From Oscillospiraceae bacterium (GTDB lineage: Bacteria > Bacillota > Clostridia > Oscillospirales > Acutalibacteraceae): a stretch of 30,620 nt of DNA. Under the pieces are notes generated by a model. That model did no database searches and had not been told where the DNA came from. It saw nothing but the letters and a program-made list of their open reading frames with translations. The DNA is taken from contig JAQWBK010000004.1 in the NCBI GenBank assembly GCA_028706415.1, positions 1 to 30,620 on the forward strand. The letters run 5' to 3'. The translations under genes were made by a program, and so were the position numbers. Each line of letters begins with the position of its first letter. Positions within the stretch are counted from its first letter, which is position 1. Shown in pieces: positions 22,879 through 30,066 of the stretch.

Positions 22879-22907
22879 ATAATAGCCCGAAATCACCCAA
22901 AGTTCAA
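22879..22907 (-). promoter_or_regulatory. Sigma-A promoter of htpG
   Basis: On the minus strand TTGAAC (22902-22907) and TATTAT (22879-22884) are 17 bases apart. The CIRCE operator begins immediately after, so the transcription start falls inside it, the classical arrangement for HrcA repression. Confidence 0.85.
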
Positions 22908-23073
22908 GGGGCTAACAGAGTATAATTGTTAAAAATTTGAAAACAATTCAGGGGGCTCGGTTTATACTTAAAAAAGCAGTCATAGAGCGGCATATAATTA
23001 TGCTGTAAATAATTCAAAATTTTGCAGGGTTATTAAATCTTTTATCGGAAAAAATATGTCGGGAGGTGATTAT

Positions 23074-23691
23074 TTGAAGAAGCTCATTTCAACGTTTGCC
23101 GCGCTCATAATTACTTTATCAATCGGAATTTTTGCATCCGCTCAGGGAACAACCTACACCGTTCGCAGCGGAGATTCCATGTGGAAAATAGCAGTCCGAT
23201 ATGAAGTCGGAGTATCCGAGCTGATTAAAGCCAATCCGGGAATTAGAAACCCCAACTTGATTTATCCCGGCCAAAAAATCAAAATTCCCGAAGCTGCACC
23301 TCTGCAGACCTTCGAAACCGAAGTAATCAGACTTATCAACATCGAACGAACAAGCCGTGGCGTTCCTGCCCTGACAACAAACTGGCAGCTTTCAAGGGTT
23401 GCCAGATATAAGTCGCAGGATATGATTGACAAAAATTACTTTGCACATCAATCCCCAACCTACGGTTCACCCTTTGATATGATGGAAGCCTTCGGTCTAA
23501 GATTTTCTGCCGCCGGTGAAAACATCGCTTATGGTCAGCGATCCGCTCGTGAAGTCGTAAACGCATGGATGAATTCACCCGGTCATCGGGCAAATATCCT
23601 GTCCCGGGCATTTACCCAAACAGGCGTTGGTGCCGCTAAAAAGGCTAATGGCACCTTGTATTGGACACAAATGTTTATGAAGCCTACTTGA
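23074..23691 (+). CDS. Secreted LysM-CAP (SCP/YkwD-like) protein
   Basis: The 205-residue product has a signal peptide (about 1-24, ending ASAQG), a LysM domain (27-72, with YTVRSGDSMWKIA and NLIYPGQKIKIP) that binds peptidoglycan or chitin-type glycans, and a CAP/SCP domain (82-203). H125, E149 and H171 of the CAP cavity are present (AHQSP, GENIAYG, NSPGHRANIL). The TTG at 23074 is chosen because GGGAGGTGAT (23061-23070) lies four bases upstream; an in-frame ATG at 23056 would put that site inside the gene. It is divergent from htpG. Function is inferred as cell-wall or spore-surface associated. Confidence 0.9.
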   Translation: MKKLISTFAALIITLSIGIFASAQGTTYTVRSGDSMWKIAVRYEVGVSELIKANPGIRNPNLIYPGQKIKIPEAAPLQTFETEVIRLINIERTSRGVPALTTNWQLSRVARYKSQDMIDKNYFAHQSPTYGSPFDMMEAFGLRFSAAGENIAYGQRSAREVVNAWMNSPGHRANILSRAFTQTGVGAAKKANGTLYWTQMFMKPT

Positions 23692-23707
23692 TAAACAGCC
23701 TTAAAGC

Positions 23708-23740
23708 CACAAGGGCACGGGTTCATTCCGTGCCCTTGTG
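23708..23740 (+). terminator. Terminator-like stem after the LysM-CAP gene
   Basis: CACAAGGGCACGG (23708-23720) and CCGTGCCCTTGTG (23728-23740) form a perfect 13-pair stem with a seven-base loop, 17 bases after the stop codon. The expected T-tract is poor (TGCCGTTTA), and the mobile element begins nine bases further on. Confidence 0.75.
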
Positions 23741-23749
23741 TGCCGTTTA

Positions 23750-23904
23750 TACTGCTCTAAAGTAAAAATCAAGAATCTTTGCGGTCTGTTTTCCGCCATA
23801 CAGCGTTGTTGAGGTCGGTGGGCGTCAGCCCGCTCTCCTCCTCCGCCTTGCATGACGAAAAACATCCTCGCCAATTTTGTATCACCTTTTACTTGAGAAC
23901 AGTA
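23750..23904. mobile_element. Non-autonomous MITE-like element, copy 2 (155 bp)
   Basis: Begins TACTG and ends CAGTA, with TTA direct repeats at 23747-23749 and 23905-23907. The right inverted repeat reads TACTGTTCTCAAGTAAAAGG on the minus strand and the left reads TACTGCTCTAAAGTAAAA. The interior matches copy 1 almost base for base. It separates the LysM-CAP terminator from a possible gene remnant to the right. Confidence 0.85.
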
Positions 23905-24077
23905 TTAAAAGTTAAAAACCGGTAGGGTTGTGTCAATAATTTATTAATAGCACAAATTTGTTCAGAATCAGTTTTGCAACTATGCAGCCAATCAATAAAT
24001 TCGTCATGAGATTTTCCGTGAATTGGATTAAGGTCACCTCCGCCGCAGGCGTATTTCACGCGCGAAGCGCATTTCAC
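23889..24077 (-). pseudogene. Possible small gene or remnant ending in the mobile element
   Basis: A GTG-initiated frame of 62 codons reads leftward. Its middle (GGGDLNPIHGKSHDEFIDWL, then a CKTDSEQICAINKLLTQPY stretch) looks more protein-like than chance, but I recognise no family. The first codons run through the hairpin array at 24041-24099, and the last four residues and stop codon come from the inverted repeat of copy 2. If it was ever a gene, the element has replaced its 3' end. GGAGGTGA at the GGGD codons has no start codon at a usual distance. Confidence 0.25.
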
Positions 24078-24099
24078 AAATCCGAAAGGATTTATTTCG
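24041..24099. repeat. Array of three mini-hairpins separated by ATTTC
   Basis: Three perfect small stems follow one another: CGCC-GCA-GGCG (24041-24051), GCGC-GAA-GCGC (24060-24070) and AAATCC-GAAA-GGATTT (24078-24093). Each is followed by ATTTC plus AC or G (24053-24059, 24071-24077, 24094-24099). The stems differ in sequence while the spacer is conserved, so the pattern is one of structure. It runs into the tRNA terminator. It resembles dispersed repeats of clostridial genomes; that is recollection, not a search. Confidence 0.55.
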
Positions 24100-24102
24100 T
24101 TG

Positions 24103-24141
24103 AAAAAGCGACAAAGTTCGTATTGAACTTTGTCGCTTTTT
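24103..24141 (-). terminator. Terminator of the tRNA-Thr gene
   Basis: AAAAAGCGACAAAGTTC (24103-24119) and GAACTTTGTCGCTTTTT (24125-24141) are a perfect 17-pair inverted repeat with a five-base loop. On the minus strand it starts two bases after the tRNA CCA end and finishes in five T residues. By symmetry it could also stop plus-strand transcription. Confidence 0.9.
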
Positions 24142-24142
24142 C

Positions 24143-24218
24143 TGGAGCTGGTGGACGGATTCGAACCCCCGACCTGCTGATTACAAATCAGCTGCTCTAC
24201 CGGCTGAGCTACACCAGC
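24143..24218 (-). tRNA. tRNA-Thr (anticodon UGU)
   Basis: A 76-base cloverleaf including an encoded CCA. On the minus strand it starts GCTGGTGTAGCTCAG. It has an acceptor stem GCTGGTG/CACCAGC, an anticodon stem GCTGA/TCAGC with loop TTTGTAA, giving anticodon TGT, and the T-loop GGTTCGAATCC. The discriminator is T, followed by CCA. It has its own promoter (24261-24289) and terminator. Confidence 0.96.
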
Positions 24219-24260
24219 ATATTAACGCCCATCTTTAGTCATACTATTTACAGCCCTATT

Positions 24261-24289
24261 AATATATCATGCGGCGTTTATGATGTCAA
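24261..24289 (-). promoter_or_regulatory. Promoter of tRNA-Thr
   Basis: On the minus strand a perfect TTGACA (24284-24289) and TATATT (24261-24266) are 17 bases apart, about 43 bases upstream of the mature tRNA end. Confidence 0.85.
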
Positions 24290-24351
24290 GAATTGAAAGC
24301 CAAAAAAGACATGGAAATTCGCGTATATAAACAATAACATTTGTTTTGGGG

Positions 24352-24380
24352 TTTACAAGAACGGTAAACTATGTTAAAAT
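24352..24380 (+). promoter_or_regulatory. Promoter of rpsO
   Basis: TTTACA (24352-24357) and TAAAAT (24375-24380) are 17 bases apart, a good sigma-A match. The leader that follows is about 108 bases long. Confidence 0.75.
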
Positions 24381-24396
24381 AGCCCCGTGTTCCAAT

Positions 24397-24439
24397 TCCC
24401 GGACGGTGGAGTATGCCCAAAAAGGGATTTATCCCGGGA
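24397..24439 (+). promoter_or_regulatory. Structured rpsO leader
   Basis: TCCCGG (24397-24402) pairs with CCGGGA (24434-24439) around an inner CCC-AAAAA-GGG stem (24416-24426). S15 represses its own mRNA through leader structures in several bacteria; whether this one binds S15 is inference. There is no T-tract. Confidence 0.45.
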
Positions 24440-24495
24440 CTCATCGTTTCCCCGCACTGGGTTTTCGGAGAAAAATTTTAAAGAGGTGAATAATT

Positions 24496-24759
24496 ATGCT
24501 ACCAGAAGAAAAAACTTCTATTATGCAGACCTATGCAACACATGAGGGTGACACCGGTTCCCCCGAGGTTCAGATTGCCGTTCTCACCAAGAGAATTAAC
24601 GATCTGACCGGACATCTGAAGATCCATAAGAAGGATCATCACTCAAGACGCGGTCTGCTGAAAATGGTCGGTCATCGCCGTAACCTGCTCAATTATCTTA
24701 TGAAAAAGGATATCACGAGATATCGTGCGATTATCGAAAAATTAGGCATCCGTAAATAA
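24496..24759 (+). CDS. rpsO: 30S ribosomal protein S15
   Basis: S15 binds the central domain of 16S rRNA and forms an intersubunit bridge. The 87-residue product has the family core THEGDTGSPEVQIAVLTKRI, HLKIHKKDHHSRRGLLKMVG and RRNLLNYLMKKD, and ends YRAIIEKLGIRK. AGAGGTGA (24482-24489) lies six bases upstream. It has its own promoter, a structured leader and a downstream terminator-like stem, and pnp follows, the classical rpsO-pnp pairing. Confidence 0.98.
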   Translation: MLPEEKTSIMQTYATHEGDTGSPEVQIAVLTKRINDLTGHLKIHKKDHHSRRGLLKMVGHRRNLLNYLMKKDITRYRAIIEKLGIRK

Positions 24760-24768
24760 CACAAAGAC

Positions 24769-24802
24769 AGAGGCAGGCGGGTGTTCAAGCCCTCCTGCCT
24801 CT
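24769..24802 (+). terminator. Terminator-like stem between rpsO and pnp
   Basis: AGAGGCAGGCGGG (24769-24781) pairs with CCCTCCTGCCTCT (24790-24802), 12 of 13 positions, with an eight-base loop. What follows (ATTACAATTT) is a weak T-tract, so partial read-through into pnp is plausible. Confidence 0.65.
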
Positions 24803-24962
24803 ATTACAATTTACGGAAATCCCATCTCACTGTCCATAATCGGGGCGGCTTGGATTTAGCGATGAAACGACGGTTCAGCGGTTGGTGAACTGCGGTTTTA
24901 TTGCTAAAATCCCATTCGGCTCCGTTAATATTGGAAATATATTATTAAAACGGAGGATACCT

Positions 24963-27131
24963 ATGTTTGAAAATTACAAAGTATTTGAAACCACACTTGC
25001 CGGCCGCCCTTTGGTTGTAGAGACCGGAAAGGTCGCCCAACTGGCCAACGGTTCCTGTCTGGTTCGCTACGGTGACACGGTTGTGCTGTGCGCTGTAGCG
25101 GCATCCGACAAGCCGAGGGAAGGCATTGACTTCTTCCCCCTTTCGGTGGACTACGAAGAAAAATTATACGCGGTGGGCAAAATCCCGGGTTCGTTCCAAC
25201 GGCGAGAAGGCCGCCCCAGCGAAAAAGCAATTCTCACCTCCCGGGTTATTGACCGTCCTATTCGTCCGCTTTTCCCCAAGGATATGCGCAACGATGTATC
25301 CATTGTCTGCACGGTGATGAGCGTCGATCAAGACTGCCCCCCCGAAACCACCGCGATGATCGCCACTTCGGTTGCCCTTTCGATATCAGATATTCCTTGG
25401 GCCGGCCCTATATCAGGGGTTGCAGTCGGGCTGGTTGATGGTGAATATGTCATCAATCCCACTGCTCAGCAGGAAGCAAAATCACAGATGCATGTTACGG
25501 TTGCCTCTACCGCCGACCTGGTCGCAATGATCGAGGCCGGAGCCAACGAAGTGGACAACGACACCATGTTTAACGGCATTATGGCAGGCCACACCGCCAA
25601 CCAGGAGATTGTAAGCTTCATTAACGGCATTGTTGATGAAATCGGCAAGTCCAAGTTTTCATTTGAATCTAACGACCCAGAACCCGAAATGTATGAAGCC
25701 ATAAAGGAATTTGCCATTGAAAAGGTGCGTTTTGCTCTTGACACCGACGACAAGCGTATCCGCGACGAAAGGTTAAGCCCGGTATACGACGAGGTTCACG
25801 CAAAGTTTGGGGAAGCATATCCCGAAATGACCGGAAAAATTGACGAGTGTTTATATAAGCTCCAGAAATATGTTGTGCGCCGCTGGCTTCTGGATGATGG
25901 CAAACGCGTTGACGGCCGCGGCATTGATGATATCCGTCCCCTGGCCGCCGAGACGGGCATTCTGCCCCGTACCCACGGTTCCGGACTGTTTACCCGTGGT
26001 CAGACACAGGTGCTGACGATTGCCACGCTGGGTTCCAGCGGGGATGCTCAGCTTCTTGATGGGATTGACGAGGAAGAGAGCAAGAGATATCTCCATCACT
26101 ACAACTTCCCCTCCTATTCGGTGGGTGAGACCCGTCCGTCAAGAGGACCCGGCCGTCGCGAAATCGGCCATGGCGCATTAGCCGAGCGGGCATTACTGCC
26201 GGTTCTCCCCTCGATGGAGGACTTCCCATATACACTCCGTCTTGTATCCGAGGTTGTTTCGTCAAACGGCTCAACCTCACAGGGCGCCATCTGCGGCTCC
26301 ACCCTTGCGTTAATGGATGCCGGCGTGCCAATTAAGGCACCGGTTGCGGGTATTTCATGCGGTCTTATTACCGAGGGCGACCGCTTTATGACAATGGTTG
26401 ATATTCAAGGGCTGGAGGATTTCTTCGGCGATATGGACTTTAAGGTTGGCGGCACGCACAAGGGTATCACCGCCATCCAGATGGATCTGAAAATTCATGG
26501 TCTTACACCTGAAATAATTCGTGAAGCTCTTGACAAGTGCTATAAGGCGCGCATTTACATTCTTGATGAAATTATGCTTAAAGCCATCCCGTCCCCACGG
26601 GAGGAGCTGTCGCCTTATGCCCCCAAGATGCTGAGCACCAAAATTGATGTGGACAAAATCCGCGAGGTTATAGGCAAGGGCGGCTCGGTTATACAAAAAA
26701 TCCAAGCCGAATGCAACTGCAAGATTGATATTGAAGAGGACGGCAGCGTGTTTATCTCGGCACTTAGCACGGATGATGCCAATCGTGCCCTGGCGATCGT
26801 CGAAACAATAGCCAAAGACCCCGAGGTGGGCGCTATTTATAAAGGGCGGGTAACCCGTCTGATGAACTTCGGCGCTTTTGTTGAAATTGCTCCCGGCAAA
26901 GAGGGCCTGGTTCATATAAGCCGTCTTGATGTTAAACGCACCGAAAAGGTTGAGGATGTCGTTGCAGTCGGGGATGAGGTCATGGTAAAGGTAACCGAAA
27001 TTGACGAGCAGGGCAGGCTGAATCTTTCCCGCCGGGATGCATTGATTGAGGTTGAAGGGCTGGTTCCTGAAAACACCCTTTCGGACACCCCCCGTCCTCC
27101 CCGTCGTGATAACAACAACAGAAGAAGATAA
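24963..27131 (+). CDS. pnp: Polyribonucleotide nucleotidyltransferase (PNPase)
   Basis: PNPase degrades RNA 3' to 5' with phosphate and belongs to the RNA degradosome. The 722-residue product has two RNase PH domains joined by a helical domain. The second carries the catalytic region with DIQGLEDFFGDMDFKVGGTH. A KH domain follows (KIREVIGKGGSVIQKIQ, about 555-615), then an S1 domain (YKGRVTRLMNFGAFVEI, about 620-690). GGAGGA lies five bases ahead of ATG 24963; an earlier in-frame ATG at 24882 adds 27 unrelated residues. The Asn/Arg-rich tail is short. Confidence 0.97.
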   Translation: MFENYKVFETTLAGRPLVVETGKVAQLANGSCLVRYGDTVVLCAVAASDKPREGIDFFPLSVDYEEKLYAVGKIPGSFQRREGRPSEKAILTSRVIDRPIRPLFPKDMRNDVSIVCTVMSVDQDCPPETTAMIATSVALSISDIPWAGPISGVAVGLVDGEYVINPTAQQEAKSQMHVTVASTADLVAMIEAGANEVDNDTMFNGIMAGHTANQEIVSFINGIVDEIGKSKFSFESNDPEPEMYEAIKEFAIEKVRFALDTDDKRIRDERLSPVYDEVHAKFGEAYPEMTGKIDECLYKLQKYVVRRWLLDDGKRVDGRGIDDIRPLAAETGILPRTHGSGLFTRGQTQVLTIATLGSSGDAQLLDGIDEEESKRYLHHYNFPSYSVGETRPSRGPGRREIGHGALAERALLPVLPSMEDFPYTLRLVSEVVSSNGSTSQGAICGSTLALMDAGVPIKAPVAGISCGLITEGDRFMTMVDIQGLEDFFGDMDFKVGGTHKGITAIQMDLKIHGLTPEIIREALDKCYKARIYILDEIMLKAIPSPREELSPYAPKMLSTKIDVDKIREVIGKGGSVIQKIQAECNCKIDIEEDGSVFISALSTDDANRALAIVETIAKDPEVGAIYKGRVTRLMNFGAFVEIAPGKEGLVHISRLDVKRTEKVEDVVAVGDEVMVKVTEIDEQGRLNLSRRDALIEVEGLVPENTLSDTPRPPRRDNNNRRR

Positions 27132-27182
27132 AAAACTCAATAATACCCCTCTCTTATCAGCGAGATAGGTAAAAAAACAAAG

Positions 27183-27223
27183 TCTCCCGCAATCGGAACA
27201 ATCCCGATTGTGGGAGATTTTTT
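27183..27223. terminator. Bidirectional terminator between pnp and the M23 gene
   Basis: TCTCCCGCAATCGG (27183-27196) pairs with CCGATTGTGGGAGA (27204-27217), 14 pairs with one G-T wobble, followed by six T residues (27218-27223). An A-rich run to its left allows use in the minus direction too. The convergent gene stops only 15 bases beyond. Confidence 0.88.
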
Positions 27224-27237
27224 GTTATGCAAGGAAA

Positions 27238-28290
27238 TTAGTCGCCTGAAATTTCTCTTATGTTATATACCCTGCTGTATTCTTTGGTCTCGGGGTCCTT
27301 AACCACCTCACTCTTGTTTTTATAAAGCAGCTTTATTATGGGGTAAATGTTTATCCAGATCTCGTTGTTGCATTCCTTTTGTGATTCATCAAACACAAGC
27401 TGAAGCCCAATATGCAGATGCGGCTGCCTTATGTTATTCACATTTTCATTCAGGCTGTATCCGGTTCGGCCCAGATATCCGATTACATCACCCGGCAGTA
27501 CCACCGAGCCCTCCTTTAGCGATTTGTTATAAGGGAAATCCTTTCTCAGATGAGCATAATAATAATAACGCTTTGTATCGTGGCTGCGTATGCCTATTCT
27601 CCACCCGCCGTACTGATTCCAGCCCAGAGCCTCGACGGTGCCGCCCTCCACGGCAATGATGGGTGTTCCCACAGAACCCATCATATCATGCCCCAGATGA
27701 CGGCGGGTAAAGCCGTATGAACGACTTACCCCGAAATCGTCAAAATCGTTATAATAATATCCCTTTGCAATCGGCGAAAAAGCTTTGAGCCCGTATTTCC
27801 TCTCCCAGCTCTTGCCCGTTTCGGAGGCTTCCTCCTTAACCTCAATTTCATAAGCGCCCACTAGCCCCGAAAGAGCGGCATTATACGCATCCAGATAATA
27901 ATCATAATATTTAAGCCCATCGGCAAGTTCTGCCATGGTCTTGCCCTGCTTTAGCTGATCTGCAACCAAATCCAGCTGGCCGGTCTTAAAGCGTTTAAAA
28001 TTATTACCGTTTTTTGCCGAAAGATATGCAAGCATTTCAATAAAGTTCAGCTGTATTTCACCTTCCTGCGAATTAACGTCCAGCTTTATGGCATATTCCA
28101 TTGCCTGATACGGAAGATTAAAATCTACCCATTTTATAAAATCCTTCTGCTCATCCTTGGGTGCATTCACCGCCGCCGTCTGAACAAAAAACAGACAACA
28201 GCCCCCCGCCAGCAATATCAGCACAAAAAACAAGGTTGCAAAGCGCAGCAGCCTTTTTCTTTTTATCAAAATCACCATTTTATTATTCAC
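27238..28290 (-). CDS. Membrane-anchored M23-family peptidase (LytM domain)
   Basis: The product of about 350 residues has a basic N-terminus, one membrane span (about 16-38, two cysteines at 31-32) and an extracytoplasmic helical region (45-165). The C-terminal M23 domain keeps the full metal and catalytic set: H198-x3-D202, H247 (YAHL) and H291-x-H293 (QPHLHIG). Active M23 enzymes cut peptidoglycan cross-links. The GTG at 28290 is preferred, with AAGGA ten bases upstream; the ATG at 28278 is an alternative. Relation to sporulation peptidases is possible but not shown. Confidence 0.88.
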   Translation of the reverse strand: MNNKMVILIKRKRLLRFATLFFVLILLAGGCCLFFVQTAAVNAPKDEQKDFIKWVDFNLPYQAMEYAIKLDVNSQEGEIQLNFIEMLAYLSAKNGNNFKRFKTGQLDLVADQLKQGKTMAELADGLKYYDYYLDAYNAALSGLVGAYEIEVKEEASETGKSWERKYGLKAFSPIAKGYYYNDFDDFGVSRSYGFTRRHLGHDMMGSVGTPIIAVEGGTVEALGWNQYGGWRIGIRSHDTKRYYYYAHLRKDFPYNKSLKEGSVVLPGDVIGYLGRTGYSLNENVNNIRQPHLHIGLQLVFDESQKECNNEIWINIYPIIKLLYKNKSEVVKDPETKEYSRVYNIREISGD

Positions 28291-28468
28291 GCCTTTCCGA
28301 TCCTTACAAACCACCGTTTTAATGTTTATGAAATAAAACAGCTTAAAATACCCGAAAGAGGGCGGATAAATTATCAAACAAGTAGTTATAAATTAAAATA
28401 CAAAATTCGGGCAAAAGCCTTGCTTTTACAATGACGCACACCACAAACTTCGTAAAGATAAATATTTA

Positions 28469-28572
28469 TACTAATCTCAATAATAAAAGCCGATAAAATG
28501 GAGTGATTCGTTCTTTAAAGAAGAACGCGTCTTGAGCGACAATTTTATCGATCCTTTTATTTGAGATTAGTA
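28469..28572. mobile_element. Non-autonomous MITE-like element, copy 3 (104 bp, divergent)
   Basis: It begins TACTAATCTCAA and ends TTGAGATTAGTA, with TTA direct repeats at 28466-28468 and 28573-28575. Its right end read inward (TACTAATCTCAAATAAAAGG) matches that of copy 1 (TACTGTTCTCAATTAAAAGG) at 17 of 20 bases. The arms are imperfectly complementary for about 40 bases around a TTCTTTAAAGAA palindrome. The interior is unrelated to copies 1 and 2. It lies between the divergent M23 and DUF3298-like genes, in a gene-free gap of about 400 bases. Confidence 0.8.
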
Positions 28573-28585
28573 TTAGGTGCGTTAT

Positions 28586-28667
28586 GCATTATATTACCTT
28601 GGCAAAATCCGTTTTTAAAGCGCATTATATCAAGGAGAACAAGGTTGTTCTCTTGGTACAAAATCCG
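28586..28667 (+). repeat. Imperfect direct repeat interrupted by a palindrome
   Basis: Two units share GCATTATAT, then TTGG, then AAAATCCG: 28586-28611 and 28622-28667. The second is split by the inverted repeat GAGAACAA/TTGTTCTC (28635-28642 with 28645-28652). The rest of the 28291-28694 gap holds copy 3 of the mobile element and a small AAAAGC/GCTTTT stem near 28420; no further gene is seen. Confidence 0.4.
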
Positions 28668-28694
28668 CCTTGCTTTTTTTAAGGGGGAAAACCG

Positions 28695-29387
28695 ATGAGC
28701 CATATTATGACATCAATTATCGCCCTGATGACGATCCTGACCGCGCCATTAACCAATGTCGGTGATATTGCGGTTTGTCCCGTCAGCGAAAGGGTAGACG
28801 GCAATAACTTCGTTTTTTCCGGCAACCGTCCGCGTTTTTCAGGTATGGGCAACAGCCGAACCGAAGAAAAGCTGAATGCCGTAATGCACGAACGGTTTGA
28901 AACAGTCCTGTCTCATACCAAGTGCGCCGCAGCCGAATTGCCAACCGACGACCGGTCGAAGCAGTTTAAAGCAGAAGGGGTTTTTGATTATGAGGTAAAA
29001 CGAAACAGCAATGGAGTAGTAAGCCTGCTGTTAATCGAAACCGTTTATGACGGCAAGGCCCAAACCACCCAGCTGAAAACCGGATTTTCTTTTTTTACCG
29101 GAAACGGCCAAACGATTAAATTGCCGCAGCTTTTTTTAAACAGTGAAGAAGGCATAATACAGATAAATGAGGAGATATTGCGGCAGGTTGACTCACGCGG
29201 ACTTGGCTCGGCACTTGTTTGTTCCAAGCCCGCTGTAAACGCAAATCAACCCTTTTATCTTACTGACACCGCCCTTACTCTAATAATTCCCACCATGACA
29301 TGGTTTGGGGGGAATATGGGTATTGTTGAATTTACAATACCCATAAGCAAGCTGAAAGATCATCTAAATCCCGGGTTTGTACCATAA
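28695..29387 (+). CDS. Secreted DUF3298/RsiV-like protein
   Basis: The 230-residue product has a hydrophobic N-terminus (about 1-22) that looks like a signal peptide or anchor. Its body resembles the two-part layout of RsiV/PdaC-like proteins: an N-terminal sandwich-like region (25-125) and a C-terminal DUF3298-like region with FSFFTGNGQTIKLPQLFL and a final VEFTIPISKLKDHL. AAGGGGG (28681-28687) lies seven bases upstream. No catalytic domain is seen. Role is unknown; lysozyme binding, as in RsiV, is a family possibility only. Confidence 0.65.
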   Translation: MSHIMTSIIALMTILTAPLTNVGDIAVCPVSERVDGNNFVFSGNRPRFSGMGNSRTEEKLNAVMHERFETVLSHTKCAAAELPTDDRSKQFKAEGVFDYEVKRNSNGVVSLLLIETVYDGKAQTTQLKTGFSFFTGNGQTIKLPQLFLNSEEGIIQINEEILRQVDSRGLGSALVCSKPAVNANQPFYLTDTALTLIIPTMTWFGGNMGIVEFTIPISKLKDHLNPGFVP

Positions 29388-29391
29388 CAAA

Positions 29392-29431
29392 AGGGCTGTA
29401 ACAGAATGGTAATTCATTCTGTTACAGCCCT
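29392..29431. terminator. Perfect 17-pair stem after the DUF3298-like gene
   Basis: AGGGCTGTAACAGAATG (29392-29408) and CATTCTGTTACAGCCCT (29415-29431) are exact inverted repeats with a six-base loop. The plus-strand side lacks a T-tract (AAAATATTATT follows), while the minus-strand side continues TTTTGTT. It can serve the convergent gene or both. Confidence 0.8.
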
Positions 29432-29459
29432 AAAATATTATTGTCTCAACTATTGGTTT

Positions 29460-29483
29460 AAAACCTTCGGCTTTCAGCCGAGG
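29460..29483 (-). terminator. Terminator of the CD1247-domain gene
   Basis: On the minus strand CCTCGGCT (29476-29483) pairs with AGCCGAAGG (29464-29472), about eight pairs with a GAA loop, followed by TTTT (29460-29463). It lies about 20 bases after the stop codon of the gene to its right. Confidence 0.75.
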
Positions 29484-29503
29484 GGGGTTGAGTTATGACA
29501 GGA

Positions 29504-29941
29504 TTATTCGTCTTCCTCGTCGCAATGGCAGCTGCAGCATTCGTCGTCGCATTCATCAATGTCGAACTCCAGCTTTTCGCCGCATTTGGGGCATTCGATG
29601 CTACCCTCAAGCAAGGTATCTTCGTCTACGCTGAACTCTTCATCACAGTTGGGGCAGACGACATCATAATATTCATCTTCGCCGTCCATATCGTAGTAAT
29701 CGTCATCGTCCTCATCGTCCCCGTAGAAATCTGTTTCAAGCGAGTCGAGGTCCTCATCAATTGCATCAACCTGTTCTCCGAGATCCGAAGCGTACGCCTC
29801 CAAAGAATCCATATTCTCTGAAATATCGCCCAACGCATCAATAATTGCAATTAAAAGCTTGCCCTCTTTTGTTGCATCGTCAACACCAAGACCCTCGGCC
29901 AGACCTTTGAGATAAGCCACTTTTTCTGTAACTGACATCAT
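29504..29941 (-). CDS. CD1247 N-terminal-domain protein with acidic zinc ribbon
   Basis: The 145-residue product opens SVTEKVAYLKGLAEGLG, the hallmark of the CD1247 N-terminal domain of clostridia. A predicted coiled helix (30-70) with repeated acidic heptads (LGEQVDAIDEDLDSLETDF) follows, then a run of Asp/Glu/Tyr (74-93). A zinc ribbon is formed by C96/C99 and C117/C120. The tail adds five cysteines and acidic residues (131-145). AAGGAG lies seven bases upstream of ATG 29941; ATG 29938 is equally possible. It follows efp by 125 bases on the same strand. Function is unknown. Confidence 0.85.
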   Translation of the reverse strand: MMSVTEKVAYLKGLAEGLGVDDATKEGKLLIAIIDALGDISENMDSLEAYASDLGEQVDAIDEDLDSLETDFYGDDEDDDDYYDMDGEDEYYDVVCPNCDEEFSVDEDTLLEGSIECPKCGEKLEFDIDECDDECCSCHCDEEDE

Positions 29942-30066
29942 GTTGTCACTCCTTTTTTAAGTAAGACCGCGCATAATAACGCAGGTCATTTAGATAGACG
30001 GCGGTTTCTACACCCGTATGGATAGTATGCACGCAAAAAAATGAAACTTACATATTAGTTAAAAAA

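Noticed and set aside
24882..24962. Extended N-terminus for PNPase
   Set aside because: The 27 extra residues are unlike the family, and GGAGGA is correctly placed only for ATG 24963.
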